From assembly GCF_001424145.1 (NCBI RefSeq), contig NZ_LMQM01000004.1:1-64000 (forward strand): 64,000 nucleotides of DNA, written 5' to 3'. Source of the DNA: Chryseobacterium sp. Leaf404. GTDB lineage: Bacteria; Bacteroidota; Bacteroidia; Flavobacteriales; Weeksellaceae. The position numbers and the translations under genes are program-made. Under the pieces are notes generated by a model. It was not told the DNA's origin. It saw only the letters and a list, made by a program, of their open reading frames with translations, and did not search any database. Below, piece after piece: positions 42,602 through 51,808 of the stretch. The stretch's first letter is position 1; each line of letters starts with the position of its first letter.

Positions 42602-44311
42602 TTATGGCTTTAGACTCTCCTCCTTCCGTATTTTTTCTGCCTGAACTTCTTCATTTCTCTTTTTTAGAAATTCTGCGGGTCTCATTCCGTTCTGTTCGTA
42701 AAAAAAATTGGAGAAACTCTGCCTGTTGCTGAATCCGCAGGCTAATGCAATATCTTCAACAGAATATTTCCGCCATTCTTTATGGTTGTAAATTTGGTCT
42801 ACAGCATATTTTATCCTGAGATTATTGAGATAAGTATTGAAATTACTGTCTTTAAACTCACTTACAAACTGCGAAAAATAGGTTGCATTAGTCTCAAATT
42901 CTGCTGCAAGCCTTCCCGCAGTAATACCTTTTTCAAGAAATCTTTTTCCTTTTTCAAATTCCCTGAATTTTTCCTGTAAAGTTTTGATAACTGCAGGATC
43001 AAGTTTTGAAATTTTTTCACTGTTTTTTTCTTCAGGTTTGGTAACTTCAGGTCTTACTGTTTCAAGTTCTTCCAATATTTGATTATACTTTTTCTGCAGA
43101 TCTTTTTTCCTTTTAAACCAATAAAAAACCAGCGCCCCCAAAACCAAAAGAGCAACTGAAAGGATAATTACCAGTTTCTCGGCGAAGCTGTTTTTATCTT
43201 CCAGATTTTCCTGCGCCTTAAGCAGCGTTTTGGTGTCATACTCCCTGTGGATACGGTCTGCGAGATATTTAAAATCATTGGTGAGAACGCTGTCTACCTT
43301 CAGAAGTTGTTTGGTGTAATATAATTCCTGTTTGGGATCGTTATTTTTTCTGTAATAATCTATAAGTTCTTCGTAATTTTTTCTCGTTTGGGGAAAGATA
43401 AAATTATGCCTGTTAAATATAGAATCCACAGCTTTGTAATGGATAATTGCGTCTTTTACATCACCACTGTTTCTGTAGCTTAATCCTATATAATAGTGTA
43501 TCGCTGAAATCCATGAAAAATCGTTCACTTTTTTGAGAGCCGGAATGGATTTTTTGAGATCGCTGATTGCTTCAGAATAATTTTTCTGATGGATTTCGTT
43601 GATGCCTTTGGTTTTATAGAAATAACTGAGTTCCTGCTCAAACTCACTGTTTCGCGGAGTATCTGTTATGCCCTGGCTGGTATGAATTACTGCATTTTTA
43701 TAATCGCCCATCGCCTGCTCACAGACAATCAGCTGGTGAAGCGAATTGAGATATCCCTTTGTATTATTAAAAATAAGATTGGGATGTAGATTTCCTTTAG
43801 TTTTAGACTGAAAAAATGTAGTACTTTTTTTAAAAATTTCAGCAGATTCGCTGTAATAGCCAAGATAGCTTTTTACAACTCCGATGTAATATAAATTGCG
43901 CTTCCTGAGGTACTCGTCATCAGAATTTTCAAGGTATCTGTAGGCTGTCAAATACTCATGCAGTGCCGGTTTAAATTTTCGGTGGGTAAAATAATATACG
44001 CTTCCCTTTGCCAGATAAGCGTTCCCTATGATATCAGAATTTTTAGAAAGTTTAGCTGCCGTGACTGCGCTATCTGCATACTGCAGTTTTTTATCTGGAG
44101 TATATCTTATAGCATCATGGTAAGCCTGAAAAAGCTCTTTGTAATTTCTATCTTTTTTAGCAGATTTAATGTAGATATTAACGTAAGGAAATGCTTTAGT
44201 ATCATTTTCATCAAATTCCCAGTATTTATCTCTGAGCTCTGAATAATATGCCTGCGACTGAAAAAAGGTAAAGCAAAAAAAGATGAAGAGAGCTGAGGCT
44301 TTATATCGCAT
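42602..44311 (-). CDS. TPR sensor with AraC-type DNA-binding domain, membrane-bound
   Basis: A 569-residue one-component regulator. It has a signal peptide (1-21), periplasmic TPR helices (about 50-340; for example NAYLAKGSVYYFTHRKFKPALHEYL, GDYKNAVIHTSQGI, KNYSEAISDLKKSIPAL), one membrane helix (about 378-398, VIILSVALLVLGALVFYWF), a coiled coil, and a C-terminal AraC HTH (YSVEDIALACGFSNRQSFSNFFYEQNGMRPAEFLKKR). It lies downstream of an orphan SusC/SusD pair with a 1.1-kb spacer and could control it, though this is inference. Confidence 0.88.
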   Translation of the reverse strand: MRYKASALFIFFCFTFFQSQAYYSELRDKYWEFDENDTKAFPYVNIYIKSAKKDRNYKELFQAYHDAIRYTPDKKLQYADSAVTAAKLSKNSDIIGNAYLAKGSVYYFTHRKFKPALHEYLTAYRYLENSDDEYLRKRNLYYIGVVKSYLGYYSESAEIFKKSTTFFQSKTKGNLHPNLIFNNTKGYLNSLHQLIVCEQAMGDYKNAVIHTSQGITDTPRNSEFEQELSYFYKTKGINEIHQKNYSEAISDLKKSIPALKKVNDFSWISAIHYYIGLSYRNSGDVKDAIIHYKAVDSIFNRHNFIFPQTRKNYEELIDYYRKNNDPKQELYYTKQLLKVDSVLTNDFKYLADRIHREYDTKTLLKAQENLEDKNSFAEKLVIILSVALLVLGALVFYWFKRKKDLQKKYNQILEELETVRPEVTKPEEKNSEKISKLDPAVIKTLQEKFREFEKGKRFLEKGITAGRLAAEFETNATYFSQFVSEFKDSNFNTYLNNLRIKYAVDQIYNHKEWRKYSVEDIALACGFSNRQSFSNFFYEQNGMRPAEFLKKRNEEVQAEKIRKEESLKP

Positions 44312-45002
44312 CGTTATTTAAATAAATGTTTAACAAATTTACTGTTTTTTAAAGATAAAATTCAATGTTTTGGGTAAAAATGCTGTCAGCCCCAACAACT
44401 AATAAAACTCTTGAAATCAATTAATTACATACAATATTGGTAAAAAATTTAAAAATTCATCCGTGAAAATTTAATAATCAGACCTACTGCTGATTGTCTT
44501 GTGAATTTTCTATTCATATCTTAGCATAACAATAAAATCACACTGTGTTCAGCTGTATATCATTTAAAAATAAAACATCCACTGATATCAATGCTGAAAC
44601 GATTTTACCTCTTAAAAATTGTGTACAAATCATTTTTTGAGGTATCTAAAACTATAACCGTATAACCAATAAGATGAGTGAATTTATTTTATTTCTGGTC
44701 TTGTATTTCCTGTCATATTTGGCATGAATCTGTCCAGGCCGTTGACTTTACTTTGTAATTTTTTAACAAATCAAATTACCTGATGTGATCTATGTTTTTG
44801 AATCAGCAAAAAACACAAAAACATTGTAATAGAAAACAGATCGATCAGCTTACTGTCTTGCAGAAACGGAATTTTCCGTTGATCATGAAACAGAGTCAGG
44901 ATTAAAAGTAACGGCAAGTTTTTGTTAGATTTCAACATAACGAAAACTGTAAAAACAGATAGGGATCATTAAAAGATTTTTGTAGAGGAGAGCGGTTTCC
45001 AG
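44312..45002. other. Gene-free spacer upstream of the TPR/AraC regulator
   Basis: No coding signal beyond a chance 37-codon plus-strand frame near 44790. It presumably holds the regulator's promoter, but I cannot assign a consensus element with confidence. Confidence 0.4.
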
Positions 45003-45352
45003 TTATCTTGGCAGGCCTCTGGGATGTTCGTAATCCTCAAAAGAATCTTTATGGTGATTCCTGTCTTTTTTTCTTCCTAATTCTGTGGGATTAAAGAATT
45101 ACTTTTCTCTTCTGAAACGCTTTACACTTAGAGCCTGTTTAAAAATGATAAAAATAAATTTTCAAATCATTTTTCTTTTCCCCAACCCTAAAGGGTGGAA
45201 AAACGCCTTGAAAATTTCATCAAAATTAACTCCCATGTCGTCCTGAGCTTGTCGAAGGAAGGGTCGGGGAAATTAATTTTTATGAAATTTAAAAAGGCTC
45301 GTATTTTTTCGTAAAATGATTTACTTTTCTGCAAAAAAAATTTCCTTTTCAT
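45003..45352 (-). pseudogene. Possible small gene split by a repeat element
   Basis: On the minus strand an ATG at 45352 opens MKRKFFLQKSKSFYEK before the 45131-45300 repeat. After the repeat an open stretch reads FFNPTELGRKKDRNHHKDSFEDYEHPRGLPR and stops at 45003-45005. Flanks on both sides share a GAAAAGTAA word. This fits a protein of about 43 aa interrupted by the element, but neither half is recognisable, so it stays speculative. Confidence 0.3.
45131..45300. repeat. MITE-like repeat (family A, copy 2)
   Basis: Ends GAGCCTGTTTAAA and TTTAAAAAGGCTC (one mismatch). The interior matches 4722-4889 closely, including CATCAAAATTAACTCCCATG and CGAAGGAAGGGTCGG. Length is 170 bp. It lies downstream of the susD terminator. 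Confidence 0.8.
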
Positions 45353-45371
45353 AAAAATTTTGTTTCAACGA

Positions 45372-45406
45372 AATAAAAAAAATCCCCAGACCTAAGGCCC
45401 GGGGAA
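45372..45406 (-). terminator. Terminator of the SusC/SusD operon
   Basis: CCCC.GACC / GGCCCGGGG-type stem (imperfect) followed on the minus strand by an ATTTTTTTTATTT tail, about 35 bp after the susD stop. Confidence 0.75.
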
Positions 45407-45438
45407 CTCTTATCATTCAATGTAAATAAGAGGATTTT

Positions 45439-46977
45439 TTATGGATTCTGGTCATATCCGGCAATCTGAACCTGATTAAGCGGAATCTGATACAGATAAT
45501 CATTGGTTGTAATGGTAAAATTATAGTTGTTTGCGGCAGCTGCAGCGTTGATGACCGCTACTCCAATATTCCATCTTACCAGATCGTGCCAGTACACACC
45601 TTCACCTGCAAATTCTGATCTTCTTTCTCTTCGCAGTGCCGTAGTGAAATCGGCAGCTGTGATAGATGTTGGAAGCGCAGTGAGCCCCGCTCTCTGACGG
45701 ATTCTGTTCAGGTAAGGAACTGCGGCAGCTGTACTTCCCTGATAATTTAATACCTCAGCATACATCAAAAGCACATCTGCATATCTGATGATTGGGAAAT
45801 TTATAGGCCAGTCATATCGTCCACTGATTACAATCCCTGGCTCACGGAATTTGATAAAATAATTGGCATTGTCTGGCTGCCCGTTCTGTGCAATAAATGA
45901 AGTTTTTGTAGTTAGGTTTTTTCTGATATCTCCTGTCTCATAAGAGTTAAGAAGTGAAGTGGAAACACCCAGTTCTGCAGAACTGTAAAGACTATTCTGT
46001 GCATTGTAAAGTGGATCTGTAGTTCCGAAATTAGGAGACACATAGCTCGGCAGGTAGGAACCCTGAGAAAGACCGCCACTGATGTGCTGAATTTCAAAAA
46101 GATGATACTTATTATCATTTGCACTTTTAAAAAGATCTGCATAATTCGGCGCAAAAGTTACAAACTGACCTTCCACCTGGATTACAGCAAACAAATGATC
46201 TTTAGCTTTGGTGAGGTAAGAACTGTTGTTTAGAGGATAACCGTATCCTGTAAGATAAATTCTTCCCAACATCGCATGAGCTGCAGATTTGGTAATTCTT
46301 CCTTTATTTTTGGTATCGTAGGTATTTTTCAGCCCGGCAACAGACGCTTCTATTTCAGAGGTAACAAAGCTGTACAGTGTTGCAAGATCGGTTCTCGGTA
46401 TTGCGGCAGCTTCATTTGGAGTGACAGGACGGTCTACCAATGGCACTTTTCCGAATGCTCTCATCAGCTCAAAGTAAGCATACGCTCTCAAAAATTTTGT
46501 TTCGGCACGGTACTGTTCTTTAACGGCATTGTCTGCAAATGGAACAGCATCAATTCTGTCTAGAATATTATTGGCATACGATATCAGCTGATAGGCATCA
46601 TCCCAAAGAATATTCATCTCTTCTGTGGAAGAAGTGTCCTGAAAACGGTTGATGGCAAAATAATCTCTGTTTCCGTTTTGAGAAATCGCATTAAAGTTAT
46701 TAGAACGCACTTCGGATGCCAAAAGATAATAATTGACATCAAAACCACCTCTTGAAGAAGAATTGATCATAGCAGAATACACTCCCGATACAGCCTGCTG
46801 GATCTGTAGTTCTGTAGTATAAAAAGAAGTCTGCGTAATATTGTTTTCAGGCTCAAGCATCAGGTCTTTTTCACAGCTTACTGTTCCTAATACTAAAGCT
46901 CCAAAGAGCAAGGCTTTACCTAATGTTTTAAAATTTAAAGGTAAAAAAGATTTATTTTTAATGTTGATAGTTTTCAT
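45439..46977 (-). CDS. SusD/RagB family nutrient-binding outer-membrane lipoprotein
   Basis: A 512-residue surface lipoprotein. The signal ends LGTVSC (lipid Cys at about 35) after an unusually long basic N-terminus; a downstream Met is not available, so the start stands. RagB/SusD features are LEPENNITQTSFYTTELQIQQAVSGVYSAM, YAYFELMRAFGKVPLVDRPVTPNE, KSAAHAMLGRIYLTGYG and the C-terminal RRSEFAGEGVYWHDLVRWN. It pairs with the SusC protein 12 bp upstream to import a glycan or peptide. No glycoside hydrolase or sulfatase is adjacent, so the substrate is unknown. Confidence 0.93.
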   Translation of the reverse strand: MKTINIKNKSFLPLNFKTLGKALLFGALVLGTVSCEKDLMLEPENNITQTSFYTTELQIQQAVSGVYSAMINSSSRGGFDVNYYLLASEVRSNNFNAISQNGNRDYFAINRFQDTSSTEEMNILWDDAYQLISYANNILDRIDAVPFADNAVKEQYRAETKFLRAYAYFELMRAFGKVPLVDRPVTPNEAAAIPRTDLATLYSFVTSEIEASVAGLKNTYDTKNKGRITKSAAHAMLGRIYLTGYGYPLNNSSYLTKAKDHLFAVIQVEGQFVTFAPNYADLFKSANDNKYHLFEIQHISGGLSQGSYLPSYVSPNFGTTDPLYNAQNSLYSSAELGVSTSLLNSYETGDIRKNLTTKTSFIAQNGQPDNANYFIKFREPGIVISGRYDWPINFPIIRYADVLLMYAEVLNYQGSTAAAVPYLNRIRQRAGLTALPTSITAADFTTALRRERRSEFAGEGVYWHDLVRWNIGVAVINAAAAANNYNFTITTNDYLYQIPLNQVQIAGYDQNP

Positions 46978-46989
46978 TTTAAAAAAAAT

Positions 46990-49878
46990 TTAGAAGTTAA
47001 AGTTTATACCCATCATGTAGACTTTTGCATTGGGATATGCACCGTAATCTGTTCCGTCTGACTGCACAGATTCCGGGTTATAGCCACCGTAATAATGATC
47101 TTTTCTCCACACATTTTCTAAACTCACATAAAGACGCAGATTGGAAATTTTAAGTTTACTTACCAGATCCTGATCAAAATTATACCCTAATGTAATATTC
47201 TTAAGCTGAATGTAGGTAGCATCATATAACCATCTTGTATCCAGAAGGCCTCCTGTAGTACCGTCTAATCTTGGTGTTTTTCCGTCTCCCGGGTTTTCGT
47301 CTGAACGCCAGCGGTTTGCCCAGTTGCCCATTACGTTGTTGGTAGTTCCCATACTTGTACGGTCAATTGCACGACCAAGCAAAGCATAGCTGTATCCACC
47401 TTTCTGCCCTTGGAAAAATACGGAAAGATCGAAATTCTTATAAGAGAAAGTATTGGTTAAACCCCAGTAATAATCAGGCGTCGGGCCACCAATAATGTGA
47501 CGGTCTTTCTCATCAATTTTACCGTCGCCGTTTGCGTCCTGATATTTTACGTCTCCCGCAATAGCTCCTACTGTTTTTGCAACACCTGGATTGTTGATAT
47601 CTGCGGTGGAAAGTACTCCGATGGCTTCATATAAATAGAAAGAATTGAGCTCTTCACCCACCTGAATAATATTGCTGAGATTGTCATAACCGGTTGGGAT
47701 AGGCTTGTTGTTATTTCCTAACCTCGTTACTTTATTATCATTAAAAGCAATGTTTGCCGAGGTATTCCATCTAAAAGCACCTACTAAGTTTTTTGTGTTT
47801 AAATCTAATTCAAGACCGGTATTTCTTACAGAACCTACGTTTCGCCACATAATGTTGTATCCCGTAATAGAAGGGATTGGCTCCTGCAAAAGAAGATCGT
47901 TGGTATTTTTGATGTAATAATCTGCGGTGAAATCAATTCTTTTAAACAACCCCAATTCAAAACCAAAATCTGATGATCTTGTTTTTTCCCAAGTAAGATC
48001 AGGATTTGCGATGGTGTTTGGAATCAAACCATTAGACAAAGCACCTCCGAAAGAATAATTTCCTCCGGCAAGTGTTCCGAAAGCTCTGTATTCCCCGATG
48101 GAGTTGTTTCCGTTTTCACCCCAGCTGTATCTTAATTTAAGGTTGCTAAGCCAGTTTTGATTCTGCAGAAATTCTTCTTTGTCGATTTTCCACCCTCCAC
48201 CAAATGCGGCAAATGTTCCCCAGAGATTATTCCATCCGAATCTTGAAGATCCGTCTCTACGGATACTTGCAGAAAGCATGTATTTACCTTTATAATTATA
48301 GTTTAAACGCCCAAACATAGAGACCAGCATCCATTCTGATGCTGTATATTCAGAGTTTAAAACAGCTCCGGACTGAGTGAAGTTGAAAGTTCTCAAATCA
48401 TCATTGGCAAAACCTCTGTTCCTGTTATACTGTGACGTTGTTCTGTAATTTTCTGCACTGTACCCTGCGATGGCATCAAAATCATGACTTCCGAAAGATT
48501 TTTTATAGCTTAGTAAAGCTTCACCCAAGTATCTGTTGTAGTTAATTGTTCTTCTGCTTCCGATACTCACCTGCCCCGGTATATTTGTAATTAAATCAAA
48601 AGTAGGTGTATAGCCGGTGTTGATATTAAAATTATTGGTTGCACCTCCGGAAAGTTTGAAATTCAGACCTTTGGCAATGTCATAAGAAACATACAAGCTT
48701 GAAAGCAATCTGAATTCATTGGTATCATTGGTGGTATTTTCCATCAATCCGATGGGGCTCTGAGTTGAACCGGCCCATCTGTACCTCAAGTTTTTCCAGA
48801 AATTGGTGTAAAGACCGGCGCTAAGCTCTGCAACCGGAACCATGGAGAGCATTTTATGGGCATTGTTATCTTTCCCGTCAACAGTTGCTCCGTAGCTTTG
48901 AGAATAACTTGGGCGTAAAGTGATTCCCGCTTTTATTTTATCTGTAAGATTAACGTCTATGGCCGCACTTAGATTAAATCTGTTAAAACCCGTATTAATC
49001 GCCAGACCTTCCTGATCAAAATACGCTCCGGAGATGGCATATTTCACGCCTTTCCCACCGCCACGCACTGCCAACTGATAATTCTGAATGGCTGCCGGAC
49101 GGTAAAAAGCATCCTGCCAGTCTATGTTTGCAACCTGATTAGTTCCCCAGCGAGGATCAATCATGTAATTGATATTTGCAAGATTATAATCTGTAGCATT
49201 CGCAAGATTAAAATACTGCGCTCTTTTCGCATAACTGTCTGAAGCCAAATTTCCGGGAGCCAAAGCTACCCATCTTTTGTTAATTGCTTCAGAGGCAAAA
49301 TCAATCCATTCTGAGCTCGTCATGATATCAAGTTTTTTCTCGATCGTCTGAATGCCATAATATTGAGAGAAGCTAAAAGAAGGTTTTCCTGATGTTCCTT
49401 TTTTGGTTGTGACAATCACCACACCATTAGAACCACGGGAGCCGTACATTGCTGTAGAAGCTGCATCCTTAAGTACGTCAATCGATTGCACATCATCCGG
49501 CGAAATGTTTGCGATATCATCCACTACAATTCCGTCTACTACATACACTGGTGAATTATTTGCTGAAATTGAAGCCGTTCCACGAACTCTCACCTCTAAA
49601 GCTTCACCCGGCTTTCCTGAAGTTGCACGGGTTTTTACCCCTGCAATTTGCCCTGTTAAGGCCTGATCTACTCTTGCGATGGGCCTGTCTTTAAAACTTG
49701 CCGCATTTACTTTTCCTACTGCACCGGTCACTTCGCCTTTCTTTTGGGAGCCGTAAGCGATTACTACAACTTCCTCAATATCTTTTGTCTTGTTGTTGGT
49801 AATGCTGTCTTTTTCCTGTGCGAAGATAAAACCTGTGGTACCGAATAAAATACCTAAAGCTACGATTGATTTCCTCAT
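46990..49878 (-). CDS. SusC/RagA family TonB-linked outer-membrane transporter
   Basis: A 962-residue TonB-dependent transporter. It has a signal peptide (1-20) and a TonB-box-like stretch (EEVVVIAYGSQKKGEVTGAVG). The SusC plug shows PVYVVDGIVVDDIANISPDDVQSIDVLKDAASTAMYGSRGSNGVVIVTTKKG. The barrel ends VYMMGINFNF. The usual N-terminal carboxypeptidase-regulatory-like domain is absent, making it a shorter SusC variant. It precedes susD by 12 bp. The 567-bp upstream spacer has no obvious consensus promoter. Confidence 0.94.
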   Translation of the reverse strand: MRKSIVALGILFGTTGFIFAQEKDSITNNKTKDIEEVVVIAYGSQKKGEVTGAVGKVNAASFKDRPIARVDQALTGQIAGVKTRATSGKPGEALEVRVRGTASISANNSPVYVVDGIVVDDIANISPDDVQSIDVLKDAASTAMYGSRGSNGVVIVTTKKGTSGKPSFSFSQYYGIQTIEKKLDIMTSSEWIDFASEAINKRWVALAPGNLASDSYAKRAQYFNLANATDYNLANINYMIDPRWGTNQVANIDWQDAFYRPAAIQNYQLAVRGGGKGVKYAISGAYFDQEGLAINTGFNRFNLSAAIDVNLTDKIKAGITLRPSYSQSYGATVDGKDNNAHKMLSMVPVAELSAGLYTNFWKNLRYRWAGSTQSPIGLMENTTNDTNEFRLLSSLYVSYDIAKGLNFKLSGGATNNFNINTGYTPTFDLITNIPGQVSIGSRRTINYNRYLGEALLSYKKSFGSHDFDAIAGYSAENYRTTSQYNRNRGFANDDLRTFNFTQSGAVLNSEYTASEWMLVSMFGRLNYNYKGKYMLSASIRRDGSSRFGWNNLWGTFAAFGGGWKIDKEEFLQNQNWLSNLKLRYSWGENGNNSIGEYRAFGTLAGGNYSFGGALSNGLIPNTIANPDLTWEKTRSSDFGFELGLFKRIDFTADYYIKNTNDLLLQEPIPSITGYNIMWRNVGSVRNTGLELDLNTKNLVGAFRWNTSANIAFNDNKVTRLGNNNKPIPTGYDNLSNIIQVGEELNSFYLYEAIGVLSTADINNPGVAKTVGAIAGDVKYQDANGDGKIDEKDRHIIGGPTPDYYWGLTNTFSYKNFDLSVFFQGQKGGYSYALLGRAIDRTSMGTTNNVMGNWANRWRSDENPGDGKTPRLDGTTGGLLDTRWLYDATYIQLKNITLGYNFDQDLVSKLKISNLRLYVSLENVWRKDHYYGGYNPESVQSDGTDYGAYPNAKVYMMGINFNF

Positions 49879-50404
49879 TCTCTGTCTGGTGATTATTAAT
49901 TATTTATTTAAAATTTTTCTTCTTTTTGAAACCTGAGAAAGCATCATCAGCCTGATATGATTTTTCTCATGTTACGATTTCCTAAATGTATACTTATGAC
50001 TCATTTCTCCTATCCTGCTGTTACCTGCACACTTTTATTCTTCACGAAACATTTATAAATCATTCATTGTTAATAATTTAACACTATGTTAATTTTCAGT
50101 TTAAATAAAAACATTTTATTAAATGCTTCATTTTTAAACAAAAAAAAATCCCGATATTCATTCAGGGAGATATTTTTTCTGTTAAGGATCATATTATATA
50201 AAGATGTAGGTTTAAAATTAATATTATATTGGTATTGATCTCAAATGATAAATCTCCTTATAAAAATCATCGGTCTGTATAACTGCAAACTATTAGAAAT
50301 TTATTTGTTGATAAAATTTAGAAACTAATTTCAAATAAATCATAGAAAGATAAAATATACCATAACCGTACTCATTTCTGACATGATTTAAAATACTTAC
50401 TCTT
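49879..50404. other. AT-rich spacer between divergent susC and usp genes
   Basis: Contains a weak AATCCC...GGGAGAT hairpin with a T run near 50145-50176 and a TACATTTA element near 49990 on the minus strand, one base off the -7 consensus, that could serve susC. No gene is seen. Confidence 0.4.
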
Positions 50405-50412
50405 TAACTTTG
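50405..50412 (+). promoter_or_regulatory. Candidate -7 promoter element for the Usp operon
   Basis: TAACTTTG matches TAnnTTTG, 34 bp before the ATG. An ATG triplet stands where TTG would be expected 19 bp upstream, so the -33 match is partial. Confidence 0.45.
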
Positions 50413-50445
50413 CTTCCTCACTTTTGAATTATTATTCATACCAAA

Positions 50446-51351
50446 ATGCAGGATTTAATCAGTACGATATTAGTAGCGGTTGATTTCACCGCAAAATCAC
50501 ACAATGCAGTCGAAATAGCTGTACACATCGCCGCCCGACATAAAGCTAAAATAATATTATTTCATAATATCACCGCTCATGCAATCATTGACCGCACCGG
50601 AATACAGGTCACAAGTGCTGAAACCATCAGCGATAATTATCAAAAAACGCAGATGATATTAAAGGAACTTCTATTTTCTTTAAAAGCTCAATATCCCAAA
50701 ATGGAGATAAAATCAATCATCACAAATGACCGTTTACTGAATGGGATGAACGAAGTGATTTACTCTGAAAAAGCAGATCTCGTTATCTGCGGGAGCTCCG
50801 GAAAGCAGAATTTCGTGCAGCTGGTTTTAGGATCATTATCCTATCAAATCTTAACCGATGCCAACTGTTCTGTTTTACTGGTGCCGGAAAACTGTAAAAA
50901 ATACTCATTCGACAAAATCCTCGTTCCGGTTCGGGTACTGGAAGATTTAGCGGCTAAAATTGAGCTTTCCATAGCCATTGCCAAAAGAAACAAAGGCATA
51001 ATAAGTCTTTTGGGAATCAGTACCGATGAGGATGTAGTACAAATCAAGGAAGCATATCAACGCGCCAAAACTAATATTGCCATAAAATCGCAGGACTATG
51101 ATTCTCAGTTTTTACTGACGAGAAACAAGGCTACGCAGATTTCAAAATTTTCGGAGGACGACAGTGCAGACATTATCATTCTTAATTACAAAGATGAAGA
51201 CAGCTGGAAGTCGTTTTTCTCGGAAAATTTTTTCAAACAAATTATTAATTACACGGATGTGCCTTTGCTGTTCCTTAAAAACAGGGAGCTGAGCAAAAAC
51301 TTTTCACAGGACCAGATTGGTTTTGATCTTACATTGCCGCATCCGGGATAA
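50446..51351 (+). CDS. Tandem-domain universal stress protein
   Basis: A 301-residue protein with two Usp domains. The first is complete: ISTILVAVDFTAKSHNAVEIAVHIA (residues 5-29), KIILFHNITA, and ADLVICGSSGKQNFVQLVLGSLSYQILTDANCSVLLVP, where GSSG-x9-GS is the ATP-binding pattern. The second (about 155-280, KILVPVRVLEDLAAKIELSIAIAK) lacks a clear ATP motif. It is first of a three-gene operon with a GNAT (9 bp gap) and a PLP racemase (1 bp gap), an unusual set. Confidence 0.88.
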   Translation: MQDLISTILVAVDFTAKSHNAVEIAVHIAARHKAKIILFHNITAHAIIDRTGIQVTSAETISDNYQKTQMILKELLFSLKAQYPKMEIKSIITNDRLLNGMNEVIYSEKADLVICGSSGKQNFVQLVLGSLSYQILTDANCSVLLVPENCKKYSFDKILVPVRVLEDLAAKIELSIAIAKRNKGIISLLGISTDEDVVQIKEAYQRAKTNIAIKSQDYDSQFLLTRNKATQISKFSEDDSADIIILNYKDEDSWKSFFSENFFKQIINYTDVPLLFLKNRELSKNFSQDQIGFDLTLPHPG

Positions 51352-51360
51352 CAGAATTTT

Positions 51361-51807
51361 ATGATAACAATACAAAAATATTCAGATGAAAACAGAACCA
51401 ACGCCAACGAAAAAGAGGAGATCGTTCACTTTCTTTTTGAGCATCTTGAACAATATGGTGATCCGGAGAATGATATTTCGGACGCTGTCAGCTATTCGCT
51501 AGGACTTGACAACAAACCCGGCGGCCTTATCATCACAGCACGAGATGAAAAAACAGATCAGCTGGCAGGTGCCGTCGTCGTCAACAAAACAGGCATGGGC
51601 CGCTACATTCCCGAAAACATCCTCGTTTACATTGCTACCGACAAAAATGTACGGGGTCAAGGCATAGGAAAACAAATGATGCAACAGGCTATTGAATCTT
51701 CACAGGGAGATATCGCACTCCACTGTGAACCGGAAAATCCGGCAATACATTTATACAGAAAACTGGGATTCTCCAGTAAATATCTTGAAATGCGGTTAAA
51801 AAAATAA
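51361..51807 (+). CDS. GNAT family N-acetyltransferase
   Basis: A 148-residue acetyltransferase with the acetyl-CoA loop NVRGQGIGKQMMQQA (RGQGIG) after the NILVYIATDK strand, and the C-terminal NPAIHLYRKLGFSSKYLEMRL. The GGLIITARDEKTDQLAGAVVVNKT segment precedes it. Its substrate may be linked to the amino acid racemase encoded one base downstream, for example an amino acid or diamine, but this is inference. Co-translated with its neighbours. Confidence 0.85.
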   Translation: MITIQKYSDENRTNANEKEEIVHFLFEHLEQYGDPENDISDAVSYSLGLDNKPGGLIITARDEKTDQLAGAVVVNKTGMGRYIPENILVYIATDKNVRGQGIGKQMMQQAIESSQGDIALHCEPENPAIHLYRKLGFSSKYLEMRLKK

Positions 51808-51808
51808 A

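Noticed and set aside
44790..44905. 37-codon plus-strand ORF (MFLNQQKTQKHCNRKQ...)
   Set aside because: Short, no initiation context and no recognisable pattern. Probably chance.
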